A stretch of 64,000 nt of DNA from Natronosporangium hydrolyticum (GTDB lineage Bacteria > Actinomycetota > Actinomycetes > Mycobacteriales > Micromonosporaceae), in NCBI RefSeq assembly GCF_016925615.1, contig NZ_CP070499.1, positions 5,518,001-5,582,000 of the forward strand, given 5' to 3'. The first letter of the stretch is position 1, and every line of letters starts with the position of its first letter. Positions 43,175 to 52,186 of the stretch are shown one piece after another. Under the pieces are notes generated by a model, which saw only the letters and a list, made by a program, of their open reading frames with translations, did no database searches and had not been told where the DNA came from. A program made the position numbers and the translations under genes.

Positions 43175-44833
43175 ATGGCGACCAGACCGGTGTTGTTGAC
43201 GGTAGAGGACGATCCGGCGGTGAGCCGGGCGGTGGCCCGCGACCTTCGCCGCCGCTACGGCGACACCTACCGGGTGGTCCGCGCCGACAGCGGACCCGAC
43301 GCGCTCGCCGCGCTGCGGGAGCTCACCGTCCGGGGCGAGGCCACCGCGGTGGTGCTCGCCGACTACCGGATGCCTGGCATGACCGGCGTCGAACTGCTCG
43401 AACAGGCGATGGACATCGCCCCCACCGCGAAACGGGTACTCCTCACCGCGTACGCCGACACCGACGCCGCGATCCGGGCGATCAATGAGGTCGACCTCGA
43501 CTACTACCTGCTCAAGCCTTGGGACCCGCCGGAAGAACGGCTCTACCCGGTCCTCGACGAACTGGTCGAGCAGTGGGCGCGCAACGCCCGGCCCAGCTTC
43601 GAGGGCGCGACCCTGCTCGGCCACCAGTGGTCGGCCGGCACCCAGGAGCTCAAGGAGTTCCTGGCCCGCAACCAGGTCCCGTACCGGCACCTGCCGGCGG
43701 CCGACGCAGCTGCGGTGATGGAGGCGGCAACCCTAACCGAGGCTGACCTGCCGGCGGTGGTGCTCGCAGACGGGCAGGTGTTGCGCCAACCCACCCTCCG
43801 CGAGCTCGCCGAGCGCTGCGGCCTGGCCACCACCGCCGGTAGCGCGCTCTACGACGTGGTGGTGATCGGGGCCGGGCCCGCCGGTCTGGGGGCGGCGGTC
43901 TACGCCGCCAGCGAAGGGCTCCGCACACTGATGGTGGAGCAGGAGGCGATCGGCGGGCAGGCGGGGCAGAGCAGCCTGATCGAGAACTATCTCGGTTTCC
44001 CGCGCGGGGTGAGCGGGGACGACCTGGCCCAGCGGGCCCGGGACCAGGCGGTCCGGTTCGCGGTGGAGGCGTTGACCACCGCCCAGGTGGTCGGAGTCGA
44101 GCCGCGCGGCGACGGCCGGGTGGTCCGGTTCTCCGACGGTAGCGAGGTGACCGCGCACGCGGTGGTGCTCGCCACCGGGGTGGCCTGGCGGCGGCTCGCC
44201 GCCACCGGCGCCGACGCCTTCGCCGGGCGCGGGGTCTACTACGGCGCCGCCCAGCACGAGGCGGCCGGCTGCCAGGGCGAAGACATCTACCTGGTGGGCG
44301 GCGCCAACTCGGCCGGCCAGGCGGCGTTGCACTTCGCCAAGTTCGCCGACCGGGTGGTGATGCTGGTGCGAGGTGGGGACCTGCGGCACAGCATGTCCGA
44401 GTACCTGGTGGCGCGGATCGAGGCGCAGCCCCGGATCGAGGTCCGGCCCCGCACCGAGGTGGTCGCGGCGCAGGGCGACGGGCGGTTGCAGCGGCTGGTG
44501 CTCGCCGACCGCGCCGCCGGCACCGAGGAGACGGTGGCGGCGAGTCGGCTCTTCGTCTTCATCGGCGCCTCGCCGCTGACCGACTGGCTCGACGAATCGT
44601 TCCTGCGCGACAGGCACGGCTTTCTGCTGACCGGGCCGGCGCTGCTTGATCAGGAGCGGCGGCCGCCGCCGTCCTGGCCGCTCAACCGCGACCCGTACCA
44701 CCTGGAGTCGAGCGTGCCGGGCGTCTTCGTCGCCGGCGATGTGCGGGCCGAGTCGGTCAAGCGGGTCGCTTCGGCGGTGGGCGAGGGGGCGATGGCGGTC
44801 ACCTTGATCCATCGGTATCTGGAGACGATATGA
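43175..44833 (+). CDS. Receiver domain fused to thioredoxin-reductase-like flavoprotein
   Basis: A 552-residue fusion. Residues 1-130 are a response-regulator receiver with acidic pair EDD, phospho-acceptor Asp63 in VVLADYRMPG and Lys114 in LLKPW. Residues about 140-215 form a thioredoxin-fold-like linker (LLGHQWSAGTQELKEFL). From 225 a thioredoxin-reductase-like domain has FAD motif VVIGAGPAG (about 230) and an NADPH-site VGGANSAGQAALHFA. The redox CxxC of thioredoxin reductase is absent: the corresponding place reads YYGAAQHEAAGC. It overlaps the histidine kinase gene by 4 nt and is likely its output protein. Confidence 0.88.
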   Translation: MATRPVLLTVEDDPAVSRAVARDLRRRYGDTYRVVRADSGPDALAALRELTVRGEATAVVLADYRMPGMTGVELLEQAMDIAPTAKRVLLTAYADTDAAIRAINEVDLDYYLLKPWDPPEERLYPVLDELVEQWARNARPSFEGATLLGHQWSAGTQELKEFLARNQVPYRHLPAADAAAVMEAATLTEADLPAVVLADGQVLRQPTLRELAERCGLATTAGSALYDVVVIGAGPAGLGAAVYAASEGLRTLMVEQEAIGGQAGQSSLIENYLGFPRGVSGDDLAQRARDQAVRFAVEALTTAQVVGVEPRGDGRVVRFSDGSEVTAHAVVLATGVAWRRLAATGADAFAGRGVYYGAAQHEAAGCQGEDIYLVGGANSAGQAALHFAKFADRVVMLVRGGDLRHSMSEYLVARIEAQPRIEVRPRTEVVAAQGDGRLQRLVLADRAAGTEETVAASRLFVFIGASPLTDWLDESFLRDRHGFLLTGPALLDQERRPPPSWPLNRDPYHLESSVPGVFVAGDVRAESVKRVASAVGEGAMAVTLIHRYLETI

Positions 44834-46281
44834 CCGGCCCGAACATTGCCATCGACGAGCTTCGTAGCCTGTTTCTCTTCGAGGCGCTCACCGATGATCA
44901 GCTGGGCTGGATCGCCGAGCGGGCACAGGTGCGCACCTTCGACGCCGGGGCGGTCGTCTACCGGGCCGACGAACCGGCCGAGGCGCTGTGGGTGCTGCTG
45001 GACGGCCGGCTCCGGCTGACCCGCACCGCCGACGGCGAGGAGGTGCCGGTCAACGAGACCGCGCACCGGGGCGCCTACGCGGGCGCGATCCGCGCGTTCA
45101 CCGCCGCCGCGCCAGGCATCTACCAGAGTTCGATGGTGACGGTCGCGCCGAGCCGGTTCCTGCGGATCTCGGCCGACGACTTCTCGACCCTGATGCACGA
45201 CTGGTTCCCGCTCGCGGTGCACCTGCTCGACGGGCTGTATCTGGGCATCCAGAACACCGAGGCGACGATCCGGCAACGTGAGCATCTGGCACAGCTCGGC
45301 CACCTCGCCGCCAACCTCGCGCACGAGCTGAACAATCCGGCCGCGGCGGCGGTACGCGCCTCGGCGCAGCTGCGCACCCGAGTGGCCGGGATGCGGCACA
45401 AGCTCGGCCTCCTCGCCGGCCAGCGGATCGACCCGGAGCTGCTGCGCACCCTGGTCACGGTGCAGGAGGCGGCGGTGGAGCGCGCCGCCAAACCGCGCGA
45501 GCCGCTGTCGTCGCTCGCCGAGAGCGACCTGGAAGATGCGCTCGCCGACCAGTTGAGCGACCTGGGGATCCCCGATGCGTACGCGCTGGCGCCGGTCTTC
45601 GCCGGTGCCGGGCTCGACGCGGACTGGCTGGCCGAGGTCGCCGACGGGCTGGCGCCGGACGCCCGGGAAGGCGCGCTGCGGTGGCTGGCGTACACGGTGG
45701 AGACGGAGCTGCTGATGGACGAGATCGAGGACGCCTCGACCCGCGTCTCCACCCTGGTCGCCGCGGTTCGCCAGTACTCCCACCTGGATCAGGCCGCGCA
45801 TCAGGAGATCGACCTGCATCCCGGACTGGACAGTACGCTGGTGATGTTGGGGCACAAGCTCACCGCGGTCCAGGTGCATCGGGAGTACGACCGGGAGTTG
45901 CCGACGGTGCCGGCGTACGCCTCGGAGCTGAACCAGGTCTGGACCAACCTGATCGACAACGCGGTGGACGCCATGGCCGGTCGGGGCGACCTGTGGATCC
46001 GGACCTACCGGGACGGCGAGTGGGCGGCGGTCGCGATCACCGACACCGGCCCGGGCATCCCCGACTCGGTCCGGGGGAACCTCTTCGACGCGTACGTCAC
46101 CACCAAACCGGTCGGCCAGGGCAGCGGGCTGGGGCTGGACAACGCCCGACGGATCGTGACCCGGCGGCATCGGGGCGAGCTGTCGTTCACCACCGGGCCC
46201 GACGGCACCACCTTCACCACCCGGCTCCCGCTACCACCGGGGGTCGAAGCGGCAGCCACGGAGCAGGGGAGGCAGACATGA
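44830..46281 (+). CDS. Histidine kinase with N-terminal cyclic-nucleotide-binding-like domain
   Basis: A 483-residue soluble kinase. Residues 10-125 are a cNMP-binding/Crp-like beta-roll (FEALTDDQLGWIAERAQVRT, WVLLDGRLRLTR). The H-box is LGHLAANLAHELNNP with His165. The ATPase domain has ELNQVWTNLIDNAVDAM (N box), DTGPGIP (G1) and GSGLGLDN (G2). No membrane segment. Overlaps its neighbours on both sides by 4 nt, so it is the central gene of a three-gene signalling operon. Confidence 0.9.
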   Translation: MTGPNIAIDELRSLFLFEALTDDQLGWIAERAQVRTFDAGAVVYRADEPAEALWVLLDGRLRLTRTADGEEVPVNETAHRGAYAGAIRAFTAAAPGIYQSSMVTVAPSRFLRISADDFSTLMHDWFPLAVHLLDGLYLGIQNTEATIRQREHLAQLGHLAANLAHELNNPAAAAVRASAQLRTRVAGMRHKLGLLAGQRIDPELLRTLVTVQEAAVERAAKPREPLSSLAESDLEDALADQLSDLGIPDAYALAPVFAGAGLDADWLAEVADGLAPDAREGALRWLAYTVETELLMDEIEDASTRVSTLVAAVRQYSHLDQAAHQEIDLHPGLDSTLVMLGHKLTAVQVHREYDRELPTVPAYASELNQVWTNLIDNAVDAMAGRGDLWIRTYRDGEWAAVAITDTGPGIPDSVRGNLFDAYVTTKPVGQGSGLGLDNARRIVTRRHRGELSFTTGPDGTTFTTRLPLPPGVEAAATEQGRQT

Positions 46282-46574
46282 CCGGATGGGTGGCGGCCCA
46301 GCCCGCCGGGCCCGGCTGTGCGCACGCACAGAGCGCCCCGGTGATCATCGAACCCGCACAGGTGTGCGCCGAGTGCGTGGAGCAGGGCACCGAGTGGGTG
46401 CACCTGCGCCGCTGCCTCAGCTGCCAGCACATCGGATGCTGCGACAGTTCGCCGCAGCGCCACGCCAGCCGGCACTGGCGTCGCAGCGACCACCCGGTCG
46501 CCTCGTCCGCCGAGCCGCGCGAGGGCTGGGCCTGGTGCTTCCCGGACGAGCTGCTGCTGGTACCGGCGGGTTAG
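46278..46574 (+). CDS. UBP-type zinc-finger protein
   Basis: A 98-residue protein with the ZnF-UBP ligand pattern: CAH near residue 14, CAEC, CLSCQHIGCCDS, HASRHW and SDHPV. In eukaryotes this fold binds the ubiquitin C-terminus; bacterial copies occur with signalling or redox genes and have unknown partners. ATGA overlap with the kinase gene. Confidence 0.88.
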   Translation: MTGWVAAQPAGPGCAHAQSAPVIIEPAQVCAECVEQGTEWVHLRRCLSCQHIGCCDSSPQRHASRHWRRSDHPVASSAEPREGWAWCFPDELLLVPAG

Positions 46575-46600
46575 ACCGGACGCGGCACCGACCGGTCGGG

Positions 46601-47191
46601 CTACGCTGACCGGAACTCGTGCGCCGGGCACCGGCCGCAGAACCGCCGCAGCTGCCCGGCCGACTGCGGCGACCATTGCGACCACTGCGACCACTGGTGC
46701 TCCTGCCGCTGCCGGTGCACCAGCTGGTGATCGCAGCGCTGGCACACGTAGATCTGGTCGCACGGGCCGGGTGACGTCTTCAACATCATCTCGAGCAGGT
46801 CGTTGACCGCTGCCCCGATCGGGTTCCGGGGGCGCCAGTCGGCCGCGTACACATAGCTGTAGCTGTGGTCCGGGCTCACCTGCTGCTGCTCGCCACACCG
46901 CGCACAGATCTGCTCCCGCTGGCAGGAGTAGTCCTCAGTGAAGTAGGGGGCTGCCCAAGCGTGATCGGTGCGTTGTTCGGAGTGGTCGCAGCGGCGACAC
47001 ATCCGGGTGAAGAAGCACGGGTCGGCCGCCGACGGCGACCACGGCGGCAGGTCGTGCTCCACCTTGGCCGAGCTGCGGTCGCAGGCGGAGCAGTCGGACT
47101 CGAACCGGCAGGGGGTGGCAGGGTCGGCCGACCGCTGCCAGTCGAAGATATGGAACCCGAGTTTGCACTTGGCCTTTTGAACGAAGCCCAT
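46601..47191 (-). CDS. Cysteine-rich zinc-ribbon-like hypothetical protein
   Basis: A 196-residue soluble protein with multiple CxxC knuckles: CSACD, CRRCDH, CARCGE, CQRCDH and CGRCP, probably several zinc ribbons. The start KAKCKLGFHIFDWQ is also Cys/His-bearing. Near the C-terminus WSQWSQWSPQ comes from a short tandem repeat. Function unknown; convergent with the UBP zinc-finger gene 26 nt away. Confidence 0.7.
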   Translation of the reverse strand: MGFVQKAKCKLGFHIFDWQRSADPATPCRFESDCSACDRSSAKVEHDLPPWSPSAADPCFFTRMCRRCDHSEQRTDHAWAAPYFTEDYSCQREQICARCGEQQQVSPDHSYSYVYAADWRPRNPIGAAVNDLLEMMLKTSPGPCDQIYVCQRCDHQLVHRQRQEHQWSQWSQWSPQSAGQLRRFCGRCPAHEFRSA

Positions 47192-47505
47192 GACGTCCTC
47201 GATCCCGAGTAGGAACGCCGACCCTCCTGTGTGGCTGATGTTACGCCGAGTAAGACCGCCGCCCGGTCGTCCGGACAGTCGGAAATCCGACGGCTCCCGG
47301 GTGAGGGCGGGCAGCTGATGGGTGTGAGCCTGGCCACCGACGGCGGATTCCGTTCCGACGATGAGTCAGGATTGGTACGAAACGCCATAATTCACCACAC
47401 AATCGGGGTACCGTGGAACTCGCTCGGCCCGCCAGCCGACCACCTGCTCGACAACACCCGCGCGCGGCCGCCCCTGGGTGATCGCGCAGACCAGAGAAAG
47501 CAGCC
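47192..47505. other. Intergenic region, no gene
   Basis: 314 nt between divergent genes. It holds no supported reading frame. A CATAAT hexamer at 47386-47391 within an AT-richer patch is the only promoter-like sequence noticed, and its upstream hexamer is poor. Confidence 0.5.
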
Positions 47506-48246
47506 ATGGCAGACAAGAACCGGACCCGCCAGCCGGCCAACCGGGCCGGCCGGCCACGCAACCGCGCGGCCGACCGCGCCGCCGCCTCGCTGAGCCGCCA
47601 GCGCGGGGTCAGCACCAACACCAAGCTCACCGTGGGCCTGCTCGCGGTGCTGCTGGTCGGGCTGGGTGCGCTCTTCTTCTTCGTCGACCGCTCCGACGAG
47701 GGCGCGGTCGACGGCAACCTGGTGGCGGCCGACAGCCACCGGCTTGCCAGCACCGAGGGCGATCAGGTGGCGCTGGTCGAGTTCCTCGACTTCGAGTGCC
47801 CGGCCTGCGCCCAGGTGTTCCCAGCCGTGGAGCAGCTACGGACCGAGTACGACGGGCAGATCACCTACGTGCCGCGGCAGTTCCCGCTCTCCTCGCACCC
47901 CAACGCGGAGAACGCCGCCCGGGCCGCCGAGGCCGCCGGCGTACAGGGCCAGTTCGAGCAGATGTATGTCCTGCTCTTCGAGAACCAGCCACAGTGGCGG
48001 GGCGCCGGCGGCGACCAGACCGAGACCTTCGTCGGGTACGCGGAGCAGCTCGGCCTCGACGTCGAGCAGTTCCGTGCCGACCTGACCAGCCCCGAGGTGA
48101 CCGAACGGATCCGCGAGGACCGCACGGCCGGGCAGGAGGCCGGCGTCACCGGGACACCCACGTTCTTCCTCAACGGCGAACGGCTCGACGTCCCGCCCAC
48201 CTACGACGCGCTCAAGAGCGCGGTCGACGAGGCGCTGGCGGAGTAG
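47506..48246 (+). CDS. Membrane-anchored DsbA-like thiol oxidoreductase
   Basis: A 246-residue protein with a basic cytoplasmic N-terminus, one membrane helix (LTVGLLAVLLVGLGALFFF) and an extracytoplasmic thioredoxin fold. The active site is FECPACAQ and the cis-Pro loop GVTGTPTFF. It would insert disulfides in exported proteins. Followed after 11 nt by a VKOR gene, its expected re-oxidising partner. Confidence 0.92.
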   Translation: MADKNRTRQPANRAGRPRNRAADRAAASLSRQRGVSTNTKLTVGLLAVLLVGLGALFFFVDRSDEGAVDGNLVAADSHRLASTEGDQVALVEFLDFECPACAQVFPAVEQLRTEYDGQITYVPRQFPLSSHPNAENAARAAEAAGVQGQFEQMYVLLFENQPQWRGAGGDQTETFVGYAEQLGLDVEQFRADLTSPEVTERIREDRTAGQEAGVTGTPTFFLNGERLDVPPTYDALKSAVDEALAE

Positions 48247-48257
48247 GCGAACCAGAC

Positions 48258-48914
48258 ATGGCGCTAGAAACGCCGCCGGCCACCGGCCGCGACCCCGCCA
48301 CCCCAGCCCAGCAGCCCGCCCACCGCACCGGTGAGCGGCTGCTCGGCTGGGTGCTGACGCTCGGCGGCCTGATCGGGCTGGTCGCCGCCGGGGCGCTGAC
48401 GGTGGAGAAGATGGCGCTGCTCGCCGACCCCGCCTACCAGCCCACCTGCAGCATCAATCCGGTCCTCTCCTGCGGCTCGGTGATGATGACGCCGCAGGCG
48501 GAGGTGTTCGGGTTCGCCAACCCGCTGATCGGGGTGGCCGGCTTCCCGGTGGTGGTCACCCTGGGGGTGGCGGTGCTCGCCGGCCTCCGGTTGCCCCGCT
48601 GGATTTGGTTGGGGTTGCAGGCCGGTGTCACCTTCGGCGTGGTCTTCGTCCACTGGCTGATCTACCAGAGCCTCTACCCGATCGGGGCGCTGTGCCCGTA
48701 CTGCATGGTGGTCTGGGTCGCGATGATCGCCGTCTTCTGGTACGTCACGCTCTACAACCTGCGGCAGCGCAACCTGCCGGTGCCGGCTGCGCTCGCCGGG
48801 GTCGCGGACACGCTGGTACGCAACCACTCGTTCCTGCTGCTGCTCTGGTACCTGGCGATCGGGGCGCTGATCGGCGTCGAGTTCTGGGACTACTGGCGCA
48901 CACTACTGCCCTGA
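48258..48914 (+). CDS. VKOR-family quinone-linked disulfide oxidase
   Basis: A 218-residue membrane protein with about five hydrophobic segments. Catalytic Cys are in ALCPYCMVVW and the loop Cys pair in CSINPVLSC, as in bacterial VKOR, which passes electrons from DsbA-like proteins to quinones. Acts as a pair with the preceding gene. Confidence 0.92.
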   Translation: MALETPPATGRDPATPAQQPAHRTGERLLGWVLTLGGLIGLVAAGALTVEKMALLADPAYQPTCSINPVLSCGSVMMTPQAEVFGFANPLIGVAGFPVVVTLGVAVLAGLRLPRWIWLGLQAGVTFGVVFVHWLIYQSLYPIGALCPYCMVVWVAMIAVFWYVTLYNLRQRNLPVPAALAGVADTLVRNHSFLLLLWYLAIGALIGVEFWDYWRTLLP

Positions 48915-48945
48915 GCTGCCCGCGGCCCGGCCGGCCGCGGGCAGC
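48915..48945. terminator. GC-rich hairpin between convergent genes
   Basis: GCTGCCCGCGGCC at 48915-48927 pairs perfectly with GGCCGCGGGCAGC at 48933-48945 around a 5-nt loop, beginning right after the VKOR stop. No T tract; likely bidirectional terminator for VKOR and rtcB. Confidence 0.6.
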
Positions 48946-48963
48946 CTGCCGGCGAGGCATCCG

Positions 48964-50163
48964 CTAACCCTTGACGCAGACCACCTGGCGCAGGTGGGCC
49001 ACCACCTCGACCAGGTCCCGCTGCTCGGCGACCACCTGCGCCAGATCCTTGTAGGCGGCCGGGATCTCATCCACCACGCCGGCATCCTTCCGGCACTCCA
49101 CCCCCTCGGTCTGGGCGGCCAGATCGTCGGTCGTGAAGCTCCGCTTCGCCGCCGCCCGGGACATCCGGCGACCGGCCCCGTGCGAGGCCGAGCAGTACGC
49201 CGCCGGGTTGCCCAGGCCCCGGACGATGTACGAGCCGGTCCCCATGCTGCCGGGGATGACACCCAGCTCCCCGGCACCGGCCCGGATCGCACCCTTCCGG
49301 GTCACCAACAGCTCCACCCCGTCGTAGGTCTCCTCCGCCACATAGTTGTGGTGGCACGAGATCGGCTCGTCGAACCGGACCTGCGGCACCTGGTCGCGGA
49401 GCACCCCGCAGAGCAGCGCAAGCATGACCGCCCGGTTCCGGGCGGCGTACTCCTGCGCCCAGGCCAGATCCCGCCGGTAGGCGGTCATCTCCGGGGTGCC
49501 GGCGACGAAGACCGCCAGATCCCGGTCCGGCAGGTCGGCGTTGTGCGGCAACCGGCGGGCGGTCGCGATGTGCCGTTCGGCCAGCTCCTTGCCGATGTTC
49601 CGGGAGCCGGAGTGCAGCATCAACCAGACCCGCCCGGCGCCGTCGCCGCCCTGCTCGACGCAGACCTCGATGAAGTGGTTCCCGCCGCCGAGGGTGCCGA
49701 GCTGCTGGGCCGCCCGGGACTCGAGCTTGCCGACGCTGGCGTGCAGATCGCCGAACCCGGCCCAGAACGGCTCCCAACCCTTTCCGTCCAGGCCCCGGAC
49801 CCGCCGCGGGTCGACCGGGCGCTGGTGCCGGCCGAAACCGACCGGGATCGCCGCCTCGATCGCCGACCGCAGCCGGGACAGGTCGTCGGGCAGCTCAGCA
49901 TCGACCAGCGAGGTGCGGACCGCGGTCATGCCGCAGCCGATGTCCACCCCGACCGCGGCCGGGGCCAGCGCCTGCCGCATCGCGATCACCGAACCGACGG
50001 TGGCACCCTTGCCATAGTGGACATCGGGCATCACCGCGACCCCGTCGACCCACCGCAGATTGCCGATGTTGCGCAGCTGCCGGGTGGCCCCCGGGTCAAT
50101 CTGGTACGGGTCGGTCCACACCTTGACCGGCGCCCGGGTGCCGGGCAGGGTCGTGTACGGCAT
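48964..50163 (-). CDS. rtcB: RNA ligase RtcB
   Basis: A 399-residue RtcB enzyme, joining RNA 2',3'-cyclic phosphate or 3'-phosphate ends to 5'-OH ends with GTP and Mn. Metal and active-site motifs: VGVDIGCGM, GGGNHFIEV, HSGSRNIG, SCHHNY and the guanylylated His in SASHGAGRRMSR. Start is the ATG at 50163, which has AAAGGA 6 nt upstream. No archease or rtcA gene is adjacent; tRNA-Arg lies 54 nt upstream on the same strand. Confidence 0.93.
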   Translation of the reverse strand: MPYTTLPGTRAPVKVWTDPYQIDPGATRQLRNIGNLRWVDGVAVMPDVHYGKGATVGSVIAMRQALAPAAVGVDIGCGMTAVRTSLVDAELPDDLSRLRSAIEAAIPVGFGRHQRPVDPRRVRGLDGKGWEPFWAGFGDLHASVGKLESRAAQQLGTLGGGNHFIEVCVEQGGDGAGRVWLMLHSGSRNIGKELAERHIATARRLPHNADLPDRDLAVFVAGTPEMTAYRRDLAWAQEYAARNRAVMLALLCGVLRDQVPQVRFDEPISCHHNYVAEETYDGVELLVTRKGAIRAGAGELGVIPGSMGTGSYIVRGLGNPAAYCSASHGAGRRMSRAAAKRSFTTDDLAAQTEGVECRKDAGVVDEIPAAYKDLAQVVAEQRDLVEVVAHLRQVVCVKG

Positions 50164-50216
50164 CGCCATTCCTTTCAGTCGGTCCCGGCCAACAATCGGA
50201 TTACTGCGCCGGGAGC

Positions 50217-50290
50217 GCCCTCGGGAGGAGTCGAACCTCCACATGTCACAGCTTCGTAGGCTGCCGCTCTGTCCATTGAGCTACGAGGGC
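50217..50290 (-). tRNA. tRNA-Arg(ACG)
   Basis: 74 nt folding as a cloverleaf: acceptor GCCCTCG/CGAGGGC, anticodon stem CAGC/GCTG around loop CTACGAA giving anticodon ACG, and T arm GGAGGTTCGACTCCTCC. CCA is not encoded. ACG is the usual inosine-modified Arg anticodon. Confidence 0.95.
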
Positions 50291-50667
50291 TGGTGGTGCG
50301 GGACCGATCGGCGGAGATGACAAAGCCGCCCGGTCCGGCGGGGACGGGGCGGCTCACGCGTCGCTCGGCTATGCGCCTAGCCTCGCCACCGCCCGGGGTG
50401 CAGCTGGTATCGGTCACCGCGCCGGAGCAGACCGGCACGGCGCGCCTGACCGACGTGCGGCTGCGGCCGCCGTGGTTGCCAGGTGTGCCGTGCTTTCACA
50501 GGTCTCTCCTCTGTGCGCTGTGGTCGGTGGTGGACGGTGTTCACCGTACCCATCACGCCGCCGCCGCGAAAGCGGTTATCCGCTCGTGGGCCCGCCTAGC
50601 GGTTATTGTCGGACCCGGCTGCCAGGATCCGCGCGAACCTGCCAGTTAGTAGTAGGAGGGCACCATC
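50291..50667. other. Intergenic region, no gene
   Basis: 377 nt upstream of tRNA-Arg and of the monooxygenase-like gene. No reading frame with supporting features was seen; promoters for both neighbours should lie here. Confidence 0.5.
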
Positions 50668-50952
50668 GTGATCATCATCGCGGGCAGACTCGACGTCGAC
50701 CCGGCCGGCCGGGCGGAATATCTGGCCGGCTGTCGGCCGATCATCGAGCAGGCCCGGAGTGCCGACGGCTGCCTCGACTTCGTGCTCGCCGCCGACCCGA
50801 TCGAGCCCGGCCGGATCAACGTCTACGAACGCTGGGGCTCGACCGAGCAGCTGGAGCAATTCCGCGGCGAGGCGCCGGAGTCACCAAGTGCGGTGCCGAT
50901 CCTCGACGCCAGCGTCCAGCGGTATGAGATCTCCGCGGTCGGCCCGCCGTAG
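50668..50952 (+). CDS. Antibiotic biosynthesis monooxygenase (ABM)-fold protein
   Basis: A 94-residue ferredoxin-like dimeric-barrel protein: IIIAGRLDVDPAGRAEYLAG at the start, ADGCLDFVLAADPIEPGRIN and VYERWGSTEQLEQF. These are standard ABM-domain segments. AGGAGGG precedes the GTG. Often such proteins are small quinone or heme-associated oxygenases; the role here is unknown. Confidence 0.85.
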   Translation: MIIIAGRLDVDPAGRAEYLAGCRPIIEQARSADGCLDFVLAADPIEPGRINVYERWGSTEQLEQFRGEAPESPSAVPILDASVQRYEISAVGPP

Positions 50953-51186
50953 CCGACCAACCGGACAGCGCCGGCATCGGGACGCGGCTAGTTCGGGGGC
51001 AGAGAGAGCAGTTGCTCCGCCACCTCGGTCAGATCGTCGCCGGTCACGTCCGCATCAGCTCCGGCGGCTGGCCTATCTCCTCGAACCGGGCACGCAGCGG
51101 GCCAGGTCGGCGAGGGTCTCCGGCACATCAAAGGCGACGGCGTGCGGGCGAACTGACACCGTATGACGCGGCCCATTAGCCGGAGG

Positions 51187-51633
51187 TCAGTTTGCGGCGG
51201 TCAGGGATGGGCCGAGCGTCTCCACCCGCACCGAGGGGTAGCGGCGAGCGAGTTGACGGTCGAGCGTTACCAGGCTGAGGTCGGCGGCCTGCGCAAACGC
51301 GGCAAGATAGTCGTCGGTCCACAGCTTGTGGCTACCGTCGTCACGGGCAGAGATCGCCCGCCAGACGTGTTCAAGCTGAAGTGGCTCGTCTGCCCAGGAC
51401 ACCCGGTCATCGGCTCGAAGCCGGTCGACGACCGCCCACGCATCACGGCGACTGGTGGCGTCTGCGCCCATAACCGCCGGGTTGGACAGCAACCGGAGCA
51501 GACTCATCTGGGTGACCCGGCACAGGATGACCCCACCCGGTTGCTGCTCGAACCAGCTCGCGGCAACCGGGTGGTGGACGTGCCTGCCCCAGACGGCGGC
51601 CAGCCAGACACCGACGTCGGCCAGGAGACTCAC
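51187..51633 (-). CDS. vapC: VapC-type PIN-domain toxin
   Basis: A 148-residue PIN ribonuclease. Asp in LLADVGVWLAA, Glu/Asp in the middle region, and WTDDYLAAFAQAADLSLVTL with the C-terminal acidic residues DR. It is shaped like actinobacterial VapC toxins. Its ATG overlaps the antitoxin stop by 4 nt. Confidence 0.88.
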   Translation of the reverse strand: MSLLADVGVWLAAVWGRHVHHPVAASWFEQQPGGVILCRVTQMSLLRLLSNPAVMGADATSRRDAWAVVDRLRADDRVSWADEPLQLEHVWRAISARDDGSHKLWTDDYLAAFAQAADLSLVTLDRQLARRYPSVRVETLGPSLTAAN

Positions 51634-51884
51634 CCGCCGTACCTCTCCGCTTCGTCCGCCGCCAGCGCGGCTTCGATGTCGGCGTTCGTCACGTGGACCG
51701 CTGGTGTGGCGGCGACTCCGACCAGCGGAAGGGTTACTCGGCTAGCCCCTTGCCGAGCAGCGGGCAAGCCGAGCTCGTGGGTGATGGCGCGACTGAAGAG
51801 CTCTTTGAGAGTCACCCCGAGCTCTGCTGCCCGGATCTTCGCCGCCTGCATGACCTCAGCGGGTAGATCAATCGTGGTGCGCAT
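51630..51884 (-). CDS. vapB: VapB-type RHH antitoxin
   Basis: An 84-residue protein with an N-terminal ribbon-helix-helix (MRTTIDLPAEVMQAAKIRAA, LGVTLKELFSRAI) and a C-terminal toxin-binding tail. It precedes the PIN toxin gene with ATGA coupling, the normal antitoxin-first order. Confidence 0.87.
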   Translation of the reverse strand: MRTTIDLPAEVMQAAKIRAAELGVTLKELFSRAITHELGLPAARQGASRVTLPLVGVAATPAVHVTNADIEAALAADEAERYGG

Positions 51885-51986
51885 AAAGACATATTAGCAT
51901 CACCCTGGCGACCCGTCGACTTCCCGCCGGGAAAGCCTCACGCTGGGTGATACCCAAGATGATCATGGGAAAGTGGCGGTAGCAGC

Positions 51987-52118
51987 GAACCGGCGACCTT
52001 CCGCTTTTCAGGCACGCATCTTTTCCCAGCTCAGAGCCGGTACGATCGGCATTCGTGCGACTGGCGTGCGACTAGCTCCGCTCAGGCGGCCGCGACCATG
52101 TCGACGCCTACCGCGGTC
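51987..52118. repeat. 132-nt direct repeat, copy 1 (tRNA-Phe 3' fragment plus hicB end)
   Basis: Identical to 54336-54467 except one A/G difference (52073 region). It begins with part of the 3' half of tRNA-Phe (GAACCGGCGACCTTCCGC on the plus strand) and continues through a shared junction into the 3' end of hicB. Marks the left edge of the accessory block. Confidence 0.9.
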
Positions 52119-52186
52119 CCGGAGTATCCCCGAGCGCGACGCACCCGGGCAGGTCGGGAGACCGCGCCCCGTACACCATCCTCGGC
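52082..52186 (-). pseudogene. Deleted copy of hicB
   Basis: Corresponds to the intact hicB at 54431-54649 but lacks 82 nt (equivalent to 54468-54549), which shifts the frame. The retained 3' part is nearly identical to the intact copy and the 5' part is more diverged. Non-functional. Confidence 0.75.

Noticed and set aside
50988-51166. 62-codon minus-strand frame ending DDLTEVAEQLLSLPPN
   Set aside because: The tail looks protein-like but the rest does not and frame changes would be needed; perhaps a decayed gene end, too weak to call.
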